Shown: piece after piece, positions 45,169-54,810 of the stretch | Layout of the letters: every line of letters starts with the position of its first letter | How positions within the stretch are numbered: the first letter of the stretch is position 1 | NCBI RefSeq assembly: GCF_023100805.1 | Contig: NZ_CP095855.1 | Coordinates: 2,769,001-2,833,000 of the forward strand | From: Chitinophaga filiformis | GTDB lineage: Bacteria; Bacteroidota; Bacteroidia; Chitinophagales; Chitinophagaceae | Length of the DNA stretch: 64,000 nt | Direction: 5' to 3' | Program-made: the position numbers and the translations under genes | The notes under the pieces: generated by a model | Seen by the model: only the letters and a program-made list of their open reading frames with translations | Told to the model about the DNA's origin: nothing | The model's database searches: none

Positions 45169-48100
45169 TTAAGGACAAGGATGAGGTGCACTGATATTTT
45201 GATGTTCCAATCCCGCCAGCGGGTATTTTACAGTAACGATATTCTTGGTCTTGACCTTGTTCTTGGTCGTAATTTTGGTATATGTATATGTGATCGTCAT
45301 TTTATTGTCTACTGCAAAGTTATGCATCGCAGGATTACAAAAATCACATGGCGCTATTCCCGGTACCTGGAAGCCTTTTCCGTTGGGTAGTCTTATAAAT
45401 GATGGCTTTGATTCAATTTCCAGGGTAGCACCGTGCAGTTTGTCCATCTGGTCCTCGAATCGTTCGCTCAGCTGGCGTAACAACTTCTGTTCTGCGTCAT
45501 CTAAACGGCCTGCTACATTTTTTGCACCACTGGTTGCCCGTACGGTCTTCAATTGCTCCGGCGCCTGGCCTTTCAGGGTCAATACTGAATCGATGATGGT
45601 CAGACCAAGGAAGTCTATCTGGATATTGGTATCCCTAACATAACTGTAAAAGGTGGCATTAGTGCTGGCAAGCCGTATGGGATCCTGACTGATATAGACG
45701 CCTTCTTCCGGCAAATAATACCTGAACCGGTTGTAATATAACTCCGTTTCCATATCATGGTACTGTCCCTGATACCGGAAGGGTATGAAAGATAAGTCGC
45801 CCACCCGTTTGCGGGGCTTGCCATAGATGTCCAGCTCACAGGCCCATACCAGCGTACCTTCCGCATCATATGCCTGACAGGGTGTACCCAGATGATCTGT
45901 GATGACAGAATAAGCTTTATTTCCAACGATCTTCGCTGAAGGAACGCCCGCTCCTTCGAAGACCCAGGTGATCAGTGAAGCGTCCGGAACTGGTTCCGGA
46001 GGCTGTATCACATTACCTGTTTCATCCACTTCTGCCACTGGTCTCTGGCTGGCTTCATATGTCCATTCATGCAGGGGCGCATGTTCATCCCATATCCAGC
46101 GGGTGATCTGTTGCTTATGTATTTTGGCCGTTCTCCGGCCTAAGGCATCATATTCGAAACCGACAACGGTATTGTCAGGACGGATCACCTTTTTCAGCAT
46201 ACCGTTGCCATACCATTCATATTGCCATGTCTTGAAGTCAGCAGTGATCTTCCTGATGAGATTACCTTCTTCATCATATTCGAACCTTGCCTGTGCAGAT
46301 GCCTTTAGTTGTCCGCCGGCATTGTATTTCCGATCGTTCCGCAGTTCTGTGCGGAACAGGTTGCCCAGTTTATCCGGCAACCTGAAATCATATTGCCCGT
46401 TCTCATACTGGGCCCAGGAGAGGTTGCCAAATTCATCGTGTCCGAACTTCGTCACTCCTTTGTCCAGTGCATTGACGATCTGGCGCAATCTGTCGTTCGG
46501 GTCCCATCGGTAGTATAAACTGCGGGTGATCTCATCGCCATGGTGTACGGTATGTGCTGATGGCATTCCCCCGGTATCGTAAGTCCATTTACTTTGGATA
46601 TTGCCGGGAAGATAACGCGCTACTTCCAATCCCAGGTGATTGCACATGATCTCCGTTACCCAGGATGCTTTTGTTTCCTCATGGCGGGCGTTAATGCCTG
46701 TCACGGAGCCCATCCTGTCGTGCGTGAACGCTATCAGTGCTCCCAATGAACTTTTAATACTATCCCTGCGGCCATGTTTGTTATAGCTGCTCGTTACGGT
46801 ATGTCCGTTTTGCTGCTCTTCTATCACACGTCCCAGGGAATCCCTTTTGAAAGTAACCGTATTGAATTCATTGACCGCTTCAATCAGCAATCCGTTACGA
46901 TCGTAGGTATAAGTTTCCCAGCTGCCATCACTATATTCGGCGCGTGTGATCTGATGCCTGCTGTTATATTCAAAGGTGCTTTGTTTGCCGCCGGGACGGT
47001 GCATCGTGATCAGGTTACCGGTGGCATCCATGCTGTAACGGCGTATAATGCCATCAAAACTCCTGTCTTCGATGATCTCTCCGCGTGCGTTACGGACGAA
47101 ACGGAAGCTGCTGCCATGTTGGTCAACAACAGTATTCAGCTGCTCTTCGGTATCGTACACAAAATGCATCTTCACACCATTTTCTTCCCGCAGTTTCACC
47201 TTACCCAATGGCGTATACTGGAACTTCACATCATTGTATTTATCTTTTGCCCGTATGACGTTGAGATAGGCGTTATATTGGAGTTGTACAACATTGCCGT
47301 CGGGCACATGGACTTCCGTTGCCCTCCCTAATTGATCATAACGAAAGGTTTGCCGCTGCTGTTGTGGATTGGTGGCGCTGAGGCATTGGCCCCAGTTATC
47401 ATATTCCCAGCTGGCCACACCGCCATCCGGAAGTCGCAATGCTACCAGGTTATAATCTTCATCATAAGTGAAGTCAGTATCACCACTCAGGTGTTCCGCT
47501 ATCCTGCTCAGCAGGTTTTGTTTGTTATAGGAAAATAGCTGCAGTGTACCATTGGCGTCACTGCGGCTATGCAGTAATCCGTTATCGTAATATACATAGG
47601 AAGTGCTGTTGCCCTGTGCATCAGTGGCCACGAGTAAATTTCCTTCTTCATCATAACTGTAATTCAATTGGCTCCCATCCGGATATACCACTGAAGTGCA
47701 GTTTCCCATCTCATCATAGATATAGCCTGTCATGTTCCCATCTTCATCGATCTGCCGGTAGATCTCAAAATCCGGCGTGTATTCTGTAAATGTGGAATAC
47801 CCCAGCGGGTCTTTCACCTGGTAGACTACAAAATCGGGCGTATAGTAATAGGTAGTGGTTTGCCCCAGGGAATTGGTGACAAGGTTATATCCTTCCTTTG
47901 GATGATAGTCAATATATCCCTCCAGTAATCCGCCATCGCCCCAGGTATGTACGCAGCGGCCCTGTTTGTCGTACTCCCAGTAGAAAGACTGTCCGTTACG
48001 GTCAGTCTTTTTTACCATCAGGTGATTGCGGTATACCATGGAAGTGGTCTGTCCCAGCGCATCAGTGATGGCAATGAGGTCGCCCTCTTCATTGTAAGCA

Positions 48101-49296
48101 TAGCTGATGAGCGGTCTTTCCCCGCCGCGGTGATGCGCTACAATGCCGGTAATACGTCCTGCCTTGTCGCTGCTCACATGCAGATGCCTGCCCACACTAT
48201 CTATAATGCGCACGATCGCTCCACGGTTGTTATAGTGGAAGCTGATCATGAACTGTGCTTTATCGTGAATAGTGGAAAGATGATACTGTGTAGCCCCTGT
48301 ATATGTTTTACGGAAGGTATAATAGAGGTTGTTGCCGTGGTTGTACAACTGGTATTCGTCAATATCAGTCCGCTTCAGCGTGAGTTTCTCATGCCGGTTA
48401 TAATCGCTGTCGCCGCTGGCAGGCAATGCATCAAACACCGCACTGCGTCCATCTCCCAGTAATACTACCACCGCGCCATCGCTGAGAAACTCCTGGATGC
48501 GCATATCATAGCAAAGATGTGTACCATGTCCCAGTGCACCTTCAAAAGAGCTGTCACTGTTCCACGATCTTTCCCATTTCAGCGGAATAGGGCCTGGTAG
48601 TTCAAAGTCCAGACCATCATAGATCATGATGCCCTGTACCAGGTCTACCGGTTCAAAGCCTTTTTTACAGAGTTTATTACTCAGTTTATTGCTGCCGATC
48701 TTTCCTTTCAGTGCATGATTGAATTTGGTGAGTCCTTTCCGGCCGATCTTACCCAGTCCTTTCATCAATGCACCGAATCCGAAAGACATGACGAGGTTCA
48801 GCAATACCCCGGCCCAGTCAGGTACGTAGGGGCCGCCTACCATCACCGGTTTTCCGAACGACAGCGGGATGGTGAATGAAGTGGGCAGGTACATGCTGGG
48901 AATTGGCTTCAGCTTCTTTCCCGGTTGCAGGGAGAGGGGAATGCCAATATCGTTACAGGTCATCAGCATATGGCCCGTAGGGCTCAGCAACCTGCCTTCC
49001 GCCTTTACGGTCTTGCTGCCGAAGAAGTTGACAGAGTCATGGCCTATCATTGGCGCCAGCAACCATGGGCCACCCATGGGGAAGTGGAATAATATCACGA
49101 TGATACCGCTTGTATCACTTACTCCTCTGGGTACGTGATTGACCTTGGTGCTGGCGCCCATATATGGAATATAATCCATCGGGTCCAGTACAAAACCAAT
49201 GTAAGGATGGGGCAGGGGAATGGGAAATCCCAGCAGGATAACAATATGTATGTCGAGCCCTATAACGGGAATGAAATGTTTATTGCTGACCAGCAT
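45169..49296 (-). CDS. Rhs-family T6SS effector with PAAR-like N-terminus and variable C-terminal toxin
   Basis: 1375 residues. The N-terminal ~160 residues (LLGFPIPLPHPYIGFVLDPMDYIP, GHDSVNFFGSKTVKAEGRLLS) look like the PAAR-like spike-tip domain of Bacteroidota Rhs proteins. A DUF6531-like segment (DLVQGIMIYDGLDFELPGP) opens the cocoon, followed by about 20 YD repeats (YDEEGNL, YDALGRR and similar) and the conserved core (YYNRFRYYLPEEGVYISQDP ... YVRDTNIQIDFLGL). The last 143 residues (from 45600 down) are the non-conserved toxin, with PCDFCNPAMHNFAV as its only notable motif. The VgrG and a helical protein are encoded just before it, and a candidate immunity protein just after. Confidence 0.9.
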   Translation of the reverse strand: MLVSNKHFIPVIGLDIHIVILLGFPIPLPHPYIGFVLDPMDYIPYMGASTKVNHVPRGVSDTSGIIVILFHFPMGGPWLLAPMIGHDSVNFFGSKTVKAEGRLLSPTGHMLMTCNDIGIPLSLQPGKKLKPIPSMYLPTSFTIPLSFGKPVMVGGPYVPDWAGVLLNLVMSFGFGALMKGLGKIGRKGLTKFNHALKGKIGSNKLSNKLCKKGFEPVDLVQGIMIYDGLDFELPGPIPLKWERSWNSDSSFEGALGHGTHLCYDMRIQEFLSDGAVVVLLGDGRSAVFDALPASGDSDYNRHEKLTLKRTDIDEYQLYNHGNNLYYTFRKTYTGATQYHLSTIHDKAQFMISFHYNNRGAIVRIIDSVGRHLHVSSDKAGRITGIVAHHRGGERPLISYAYNEEGDLIAITDALGQTTSMVYRNHLMVKKTDRNGQSFYWEYDKQGRCVHTWGDGGLLEGYIDYHPKEGYNLVTNSLGQTTTYYYTPDFVVYQVKDPLGYSTFTEYTPDFEIYRQIDEDGNMTGYIYDEMGNCTSVVYPDGSQLNYSYDEEGNLLVATDAQGNSTSYVYYDNGLLHSRSDANGTLQLFSYNKQNLLSRIAEHLSGDTDFTYDEDYNLVALRLPDGGVASWEYDNWGQCLSATNPQQQRQTFRYDQLGRATEVHVPDGNVVQLQYNAYLNVIRAKDKYNDVKFQYTPLGKVKLREENGVKMHFVYDTEEQLNTVVDQHGSSFRFVRNARGEIIEDRSFDGIIRRYSMDATGNLITMHRPGGKQSTFEYNSRHQITRAEYSDGSWETYTYDRNGLLIEAVNEFNTVTFKRDSLGRVIEEQQNGHTVTSSYNKHGRRDSIKSSLGALIAFTHDRMGSVTGINARHEETKASWVTEIMCNHLGLEVARYLPGNIQSKWTYDTGGMPSAHTVHHGDEITRSLYYRWDPNDRLRQIVNALDKGVTKFGHDEFGNLSWAQYENGQYDFRLPDKLGNLFRTELRNDRKYNAGGQLKASAQARFEYDEEGNLIRKITADFKTWQYEWYGNGMLKKVIRPDNTVVGFEYDALGRRTAKIHKQQITRWIWDEHAPLHEWTYEASQRPVAEVDETGNVIQPPEPVPDASLITWVFEGAGVPSAKIVGNKAYSVITDHLGTPCQAYDAEGTLVWACELDIYGKPRKRVGDLSFIPFRYQGQYHDMETELYYNRFRYYLPEEGVYISQDPIRLASTNATFYSYVRDTNIQIDFLGLTIIDSVLTLKGQAPEQLKTVRATSGAKNVAGRLDDAEQKLLRQLSERFEDQMDKLHGATLEIESKPSFIRLPNGKGFQVPGIAPCDFCNPAMHNFAVDNKMTITYTYTKITTKNKVKTKNIVTVKYPLAGLEHQNISAPHPCP

Positions 49297-49305
49297 AAGC
49301 TTTAT

Positions 49306-50685
49306 TTAAGAGGCTGAAGCGTTTTCGGATTGTTCCATTTCAAGCGGAAGGATCATCGGTTCACGGTTTTTCCGGACAGTGTCTACATCAGATTTCCAGT
49401 CCCTGCCAAACACTCTGCCCATTTTCTCGTCTATGGCCTGCACAATATCATGGTTGCGCTGTGCATGTGCATAGTCGTAGTAATCGCGCAGCAGGTAGAT
49501 ATAGATGGAGGCGCTGATCTCTTCATCTGTTAAGTGCAGGCCTGCTTTGTACCCTTTCTCCAGTATGTCGTAATACCTGCCGCTGTCCTTCCTTCTGCAT
49601 AGCTCTGCTGCCTGGTACCAGGCATTCAGCGCCTGTTGTGAAAATTTATGTTGTTCGGCCAGTTCTGCCTGTTGGATGAACCAGTTGATAGCTTCTGTAA
49701 AACGGCGGCGTATCTGTGCATAGGCGCCATGATAGCCGTAGAATTGTACCAGCAACGGCAGGCATGCGCCGTCTCCCATTTGCACGCCCTGCTTGGCAAT
49801 GCGTTGTCCGCGTTCCAGCAGCTCAGGTATTTTCGGGTCTTTTTTGAAATGGAATAACATACCCGCATACATAATATGGGCAGTGGCAAATAAGCCTTTA
49901 TTGCCGCTCCGCTGTGTAGCGTCCAGCGCCTGCTGGCCCCAGCGGTGCATGCGTTTCACGTCCTTATCTTTCAGGGCGGCGCCCATTTCAAACACACATT
50001 TGCGCAACATGATCTCGGGATCATTAGGATTGCCACTGGTAGCCAGTTTCTGGATAGCCGCGTTCAGGTCCATTGGTACATGGATACTACAGATCATATC
50101 CGGGAACTGGCGGTCGTGAAAAGCAAAATGCTCTTCATTCACGTGGTCGATGACCAGCAACTTCACACCGGCAGGAATGCCTTTTTTCAGCAGGGTGGAG
50201 ATCCAGTTCTTCATGTCTTTGGTACTACTCACCTGCCGGGGTATCAGTGCCAGAACAAGTTGTTTTTGCTGCTGAGGCAATGATTGCCGGAAGCTGCCCA
50301 GTAATGATAAGAGGGCGTCGTCCATCGGAGCGCCATTATTGCGCTCCAGCAATTGCTGGAAGGGCCGTGGGTCCCAGAGGAAGAACGACCGTTCATTCAC
50401 CTGTTGCAGCAGGGCTGTACTTTTCTCATATGTGTCCAGCCAGTCTTTGATCAGGGCTGCACTGAAGGTATCTTCATCTTCAAAATTGGTGAGCTGGGTA
50501 ACAAACACTTCCGGCAAACTTCCGTGTTCTGAGGATTCCAGTTTACAGAAACCTTCATAGACACGGGCTTCTTCCGGCCGGATGATGAACCGTACGAATC
50601 TGAGTGATGGTTTATTAGCAGTTTTCTCCATCCATTGTTTCTGGATGAGATTGACCAATTGTGCTATAGGATTATGCTCGTTCAT
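49306..50685 (-). CDS. Helical-repeat protein between vgrG and rhs, candidate effector adaptor
   Basis: 459 residues, no named family recognised. The N-terminal ~200 residues are globular (FVRFIIRPEEARVYEGFCKLES, LVLALIPRQVSS, GVKLLVIDHVNEEHFAFHDRQFPD); the C-terminal ~250 residues read as TPR-like helix pairs (RMHRWGQQALDATQRSGNKGLFATAHIMYAGML, AINWFIQQAELAEQHKFSQQALNAWYQAAELC, GRYYDILEKGYKAG). It is separated by 9 bases from vgrG and 9 from rhs. Genes in this position in other T6SS loci encode chaperones that load the effector onto the spike (DUF1795, DUF4123 types); this protein is unrelated by eye but could do the same job. Confidence 0.6.
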   Translation of the reverse strand: MNEHNPIAQLVNLIQKQWMEKTANKPSLRFVRFIIRPEEARVYEGFCKLESSEHGSLPEVFVTQLTNFEDEDTFSAALIKDWLDTYEKSTALLQQVNERSFFLWDPRPFQQLLERNNGAPMDDALLSLLGSFRQSLPQQQKQLVLALIPRQVSSTKDMKNWISTLLKKGIPAGVKLLVIDHVNEEHFAFHDRQFPDMICSIHVPMDLNAAIQKLATSGNPNDPEIMLRKCVFEMGAALKDKDVKRMHRWGQQALDATQRSGNKGLFATAHIMYAGMLFHFKKDPKIPELLERGQRIAKQGVQMGDGACLPLLVQFYGYHGAYAQIRRRFTEAINWFIQQAELAEQHKFSQQALNAWYQAAELCRRKDSGRYYDILEKGYKAGLHLTDEEISASIYIYLLRDYYDYAHAQRNHDIVQAIDEKMGRVFGRDWKSDVDTVRKNREPMILPLEMEQSENASAS

Positions 50686-50694
50686 AGGATGCGT

Positions 50695-52548
50695 TTAACA
50701 ATTCAGATTGAGCATACCGCCTACTATGTCAGTAGTTGTATTCCCGTCAATTTTTACATTCCCTTTGGTGCTATCGATCTTCACTACCTGTTCACCGGTT
50801 GCGTAAAAGTTCTTGGAATCAACGTAGAGATTGGATTTGCTGGAAACCGTATTGGCGTCTTCTGCGGCAGATAGAATGGTCTTGGCGCCGCTTTCGATAT
50901 TGTTGGCAGCATTATCCACCAATATGCTGGCATTCTGTTCACCAATAAATACTTTCTCCGACCCGATAAGATGGATCTCTTTGGACTTAAGTTCTATCTT
51001 GTTCGGTGCTTCCACTACAATATGATCTTCCGTCTTCACCGTGATCAATGTCTGGGAGCTGACGGTGATATTGCCTGCTCCATCCATCGCCATGCTGCTG
51101 CCGTTCTTGTCGGTCACGGTAATACTACCGGCGGCATCGTTGAGCAGGATCGTGTTACCGCTCCTTGTTTTCAGGGCCTTCATATCATTACCGGCGTTGC
51201 CATAACTGCTTTTAGCGCCGCCATTGTAGGTAGCGCCTATTACGAATGGTTGTTCAGGGTTGCCGCCTTCAAATTCTGTGATCACTTCTTCACCAACTTC
51301 CGGCATAATGAACATGCCTTTATCGCCACCGCCTGAAGCAGATACCACACGGATCCACGGGGTCTGCCCCTGTTGCATCCAGCGGAAACGTACACGGATC
51401 CGGCCCAGTCCCTTCGGGTCGTTGTTGTCTGTCACCACTGCCGACTGTGGCTCTGTATAAGGAATGTTGGTCAGGTCCACATGAGGAGCTGCCGCATCAG
51501 CAGGAATGCCTTCAAACATATTGTGATAGCTGCCATTGGCCCCACAGTAATGGCGGATATTGGTGATCATAAATTCGCCATGATGCTGTTCCTGTCCGAA
51601 TGCGGATTCTTTAATGCTCACGGTATCGCCGATACGGAATGATGGATTGGTACTGCTTCCTTTAATTGTTACCATCTTTGCCAGCCTGCCTTTTTTCTGC
51701 AGGGTGGCCAGTTTGTCCATCTGCGATTTGGCGCTGCTGTTAAAAGGATAGTTCATTTTATACAATCCCTCGCGGTTATACAGCTTGCTGCTGATGTCGC
51801 TGGCATGTTGTGAATATGCATTGAGCTTGCCTGTTTCTTTGGATTGCGTGGTGTCTTCCACAACTTTATCCTGGCGGTAATCGTAGCCATTCAACTTGGC
51901 GTTGTTCGGCAATACAGACAATGCGATGTTAAAATCAAGCAGGTCTATCTGGTGCGTCAGTGTCACTTTCTGCGGAGAGAACTTGCCGAATACCTGCTGT
52001 TGTCCATCATAGAAGAACCATTCCCCATGACGTTCGGCCAGGCGGGTAATAAAGGCCTGTGAACTTTCCTTATACTGTACCACATATTTCTGCGTTTCTT
52101 TCGTTTCCGGGTTGATAGCTGTTTTCAGTACATTGGGAGGATAACTCTTGACAGTAGCGGAAACAATATCTGACAGCGACTTATTCTCATAAGCGGCAAT
52201 ATGCGGATCATCGTCCAGCAGAATGCTGGGACTATGCCCCCGGATGATGCAGTGTCCGTGTGTACCATCGCCCACCTTACCAGTTGTGATGTTTGTTACC
52301 AGTCCTTTGAAGATAAGATCTTTTACACCGGGCAGTTGTTCTGCAGGCGCTACGGTGATCTCCACTTCTTCGCCCAGGAATTTATTGGCAGCACCAGATA
52401 TGCCGCCACCCAGTTTTTCAAACCAGTCGTAGCTCACGTATATTTCAAACTCGTGATGGTCGTTAATGTATTGTCTCAATTCGATCGTGTTAAAGGTCTC
52501 GAATTGTTGTCCGGCTATGGAAAATGAGGTCTTTGTATTCAGTGCCAT
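50695..52548 (-). CDS. vgrG: T6SS spike protein VgrG (TssI)
   Basis: 617 residues. The N-terminal gp27-like domain (RQYINDHHEFEIYVSYDWFEKLGG, IIRGHSPSILLDDDPHI, SQAFITRLAERHGEWFFYDGQQ) is followed by the gp5-like OB domain (VVTDNNDPKGLGRIRVRFRWMQQGQTPWIRV, MPEVGEEVITEFEGGNPEQPFVIG) and a C-terminal beta-helix needle (ITVTDKNGSSMAMDGAGNITV, IELKSKEIHLIGSEKVFIG). It forms the trimeric tip that carries the PAAR-type Rhs effector. No catalytic extension is present. It is the fourth gene of the leftward operon. Confidence 0.95.
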   Translation of the reverse strand: MALNTKTSFSIAGQQFETFNTIELRQYINDHHEFEIYVSYDWFEKLGGGISGAANKFLGEEVEITVAPAEQLPGVKDLIFKGLVTNITTGKVGDGTHGHCIIRGHSPSILLDDDPHIAAYENKSLSDIVSATVKSYPPNVLKTAINPETKETQKYVVQYKESSQAFITRLAERHGEWFFYDGQQQVFGKFSPQKVTLTHQIDLLDFNIALSVLPNNAKLNGYDYRQDKVVEDTTQSKETGKLNAYSQHASDISSKLYNREGLYKMNYPFNSSAKSQMDKLATLQKKGRLAKMVTIKGSSTNPSFRIGDTVSIKESAFGQEQHHGEFMITNIRHYCGANGSYHNMFEGIPADAAAPHVDLTNIPYTEPQSAVVTDNNDPKGLGRIRVRFRWMQQGQTPWIRVVSASGGGDKGMFIMPEVGEEVITEFEGGNPEQPFVIGATYNGGAKSSYGNAGNDMKALKTRSGNTILLNDAAGSITVTDKNGSSMAMDGAGNITVSSQTLITVKTEDHIVVEAPNKIELKSKEIHLIGSEKVFIGEQNASILVDNAANNIESGAKTILSAAEDANTVSSKSNLYVDSKNFYATGEQVVKIDSTKGNVKIDGNTTTDIVGGMLNLNC

Positions 52549-52621
52549 TGGAAAAAAGTTAGGAATTACTAATGGGGCATATTGCCCGCTGCTGTGTTAA
52601 AAATTTCCTGATTCCTGAAGC

Positions 52622-53431
52622 TTAATATTTATTGGTCTTTTCTTTCAGTACAAGAGGTCTATTCAATGTGCCGGTTGCCTGTTCAGGTTGCAGGGAAATA
52701 TTCTCTCCCTTGAAAGCGACATTGAAGCTGGAGATACCCGGATCTCCCTGTTGATCGGATGTGATCTGGAAGACATTGTTCGACGTAATGCTCCAGGCTT
52801 TATACCCCGGCAATCCCCGGATGGCGCCGCTGGAATCTGTCTTTACATTGTCGTACAACAAGGCGCCTTTATCATCGTAGATGTCAAACTGCTTTCCGCG
52901 GAAGTAATAGGCCAGGTAGTTGTTGGCGTGCATCCAGAGTGGTGCATTCCCGTCTTTTTCAGGTACGGGCGCCAGCTGTATAGAATCCTTTTTGCCATCT
53001 TCATATATCAGCCCCACCCAGAGATCCGTCCGGTCGTTGTTATGGCTGATCAGGCTGAAGTGTACGCTGTCGTATATGGCAGACTGGCCGCCGGTGAAAA
53101 TGGGTTTATCCAGCAGCCATTCTTTGCGGGCGCCTGCGTGTTTTGTTCCTGTTACATTGATGGGAAAGTTCTCTGCACCATAAGTATACACACTGACCTG
53201 TTGCTGCTGGTTTGAATTGGCAATGCGCAGGGCGCTTACAGGACTGAGGTATTTTGTAAAGTCTACCGTCTTCCAGAATGTATCCTGCGGAGGATGTACT
53301 TTCCTGGCATCCAGGTAGGCTTTGGGCATCCACACTGCATCCTGCACAGCCACTTTATTGGCCTGGCGCTGAGCGCAGGCACTGGTGGCAGCGCATAACA
53401 GTGAGATACAAACGATGTGTAATATCTTCAT
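52622..53431 (-). CDS. Periplasmic lipoprotein, candidate immunity to the Tae4-like amidase
   Basis: 269 residues from the ATG at 53431 (MKILHIVCISLLCAATSAC); the frame is open to 53461. The signal peptide ends in a lipobox-like TSAC. The mature part appears all-beta (VSVYTYGAENFPINVTGTKH, YDSVHFSLISHNNDRTDLWVGLIYEDGKKDSIQL, AYYFRGKQFDIYDDKGALLYDNVK). No family recognised; it is far longer than the known ~120-residue Tai4 proteins. It starts 8 bases after the amidase gene, and its export to the periplasm, where a peptidoglycan amidase would act, is what an immunity protein needs. This role is inference. Confidence 0.55.
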   Translation of the reverse strand: MKILHIVCISLLCAATSACAQRQANKVAVQDAVWMPKAYLDARKVHPPQDTFWKTVDFTKYLSPVSALRIANSNQQQQVSVYTYGAENFPINVTGTKHAGARKEWLLDKPIFTGGQSAIYDSVHFSLISHNNDRTDLWVGLIYEDGKKDSIQLAPVPEKDGNAPLWMHANNYLAYYFRGKQFDIYDDKGALLYDNVKTDSSGAIRGLPGYKAWSITSNNVFQITSDQQGDPGISSFNVAFKGENISLQPEQATGTLNRPLVLKEKTNKY

Positions 53432-53439
53432 ACAGCTTT

Positions 53440-53937
53440 TTAATTTACTTCCCAGAACCATATCTGTTTTACGCGGCTATCGTTGGTATAATCGCCGGTG
53501 GCCGTTCTGATCTGTGTATTGACATGATACAGGAGATCAATGTGATCGCCTGTATTGTTGGTGCCATAAAAATCTTTAAAGAAAATGATGCCATTCTTTG
53601 ACCAGTACTGGTTGGTGATGAAGGCATTCTTTTGAGCAGCATTGGTGCAATCTACCTGTAAGGGTACACCAAAATTACGCCAGATCCAGGTAGCGAGGCT
53701 TTCTGCTCCGCGTGCATAACCATGTTTGCATTTGGGATCTGTATAATTAGCGAGAGAAATACCGGCTTTGATGAGACAGTGCGACATGCGGATGGCACAC
53801 TGGTTTTCGTAATGATAAAAACCATTCTTATCCTTTTCATCACAAGGCATAGCATGCGCGCTGCCGGGAGGCGCCTCTGAATCGTGTGGATAACTGGACC
53901 ACAAAGTGCTGAAAGCAGGGAATTTTTTCAGGGCCAT
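53440..53937 (-). CDS. Tae4-family T6SS peptidoglycan amidase effector
   Basis: 165 residues, the family's size. It would cleave the gamma-D-glutamyl-DAP bond of peptidoglycan in a rival cell. The catalytic Cys47 sits in ENQCAIRMSHCLIKAG, equivalent to the NACPIRMSYVLNATG segment of Tae4; the catalytic His132 is in GDHIDLLY (family GHVTLW); WIWRNFGVP and KNGIIFFKDFYG are also matched, and the end KQIWFWEV fits the last strand. It has no signal peptide, as expected for a cargo of Hcp or VgrG. hcp lies 83 bases upstream and a lipoprotein, the likely immunity partner, 8 bases downstream. Confidence 0.88.
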   Translation of the reverse strand: MALKKFPAFSTLWSSYPHDSEAPPGSAHAMPCDEKDKNGFYHYENQCAIRMSHCLIKAGISLANYTDPKCKHGYARGAESLATWIWRNFGVPLQVDCTNAAQKNAFITNQYWSKNGIIFFKDFYGTNNTGDHIDLLYHVNTQIRTATGDYTNDSRVKQIWFWEVN

Positions 53938-54020
53938 GGATACATGTGTTTAATAAAAATTACATGTTACATCGATGCATACAGCGCAGGAACGCTGTTG
54001 TGCGGAGCGTGACCAATATA

Positions 54021-54413
54021 TCACGACTGCGGCCAGGGATTCTGGTAAGTAGAACTTCCCAGTTGTACTTCCCTGGCAGACAGCACAAGTCTGATCTGCA
54101 TGGGAATATCGCCGGCTGCCCTGAAATGTTCCGCATATTCAACACAATAGGCGTCTGTAAATTTCAGTTCTTTCATTTTGGACATTGCGTCCCGGCGGTA
54201 GAAGACAATACTACCGCTCTTTGTCTGTGTATTGGAGATCATCCAGTCGAATAAGTTCGTATTTCCATCTGATTCCAGTAATACCGTCAGTGCTCCTCCC
54301 GTAGGACGGGCAGCTGGTTTTCCGTTGTGGTCTGTATGCTGAGCGAAAGAAAACTGGCAATCCAGCACATTGATTTCTTCACCATCTAAACGCAATACTG
54401 CTTTGAATGACAT
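54021..54413 (-). CDS. hcp: T6SS tube protein Hcp (TssD, Bacteroidota type)
   Basis: 130 residues, the expected size. It opens SFKAVLRLDGEEINVLDCQFSFAQHTDHNGKPAARPTGG-type sequence, contains LFDWMISNTQTKSGSIVFYRRDAMSKMKELKF and ends LVLSAREVQLG, the pattern of TssD proteins of the subtype-iii T6SS. It forms hexameric rings of the expelled tube and can carry small effectors such as the adjacent amidase. It is the first gene of the leftward operon, with a TAAATTTG box 39 bases upstream. Confidence 0.93.
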   Translation of the reverse strand: MSFKAVLRLDGEEINVLDCQFSFAQHTDHNGKPAARPTGGALTVLLESDGNTNLFDWMISNTQTKSGSIVFYRRDAMSKMKELKFTDAYCVEYAEHFRAAGDIPMQIRLVLSAREVQLGSSTYQNPWPQS

Positions 54414-54451
54414 ACCCTTGAGGTTTAGCTTGATAAATATGGTATTGTTAA

Positions 54452-54459
54452 CAAATTTA
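54452..54459 (-). promoter_or_regulatory. Putative -7 box of the hcp operon
   Basis: On the minus strand TAAATTTG, exact TAnnTTTG, 39 bases before the hcp ATG. Confidence 0.45.
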
Positions 54460-54810
54460 TTTACGACAGCAAATGAAGTATGTATATGGAAATTGGGGAC
54501 AACGTGTATTCATTTCCAGTAGGTCCCGCTCGGATTAACTGCTTTTGTCAGCGGCAGGTTTTTCCATAGTTACTAAATTTCAAATGCCGGATTAACGAAT
54601 ATAACTACTCAATTAAAGATACATGGTCAGCACGAAAATAATTATTCTGAGACATATTGTAAATTATTTTATCAAAATCAGGAATAAAAAAGATGTTATT
54701 GTCCTGTTCGCTGATGTAACGAAGCAATGGCGTATTGCCGCTTCAATTCTCCGGCACGGGACCTGTGTTTGCCGGCTGTCGTTCGGGATGGCTCTGGTGT
54801 ATAGTAGAAA

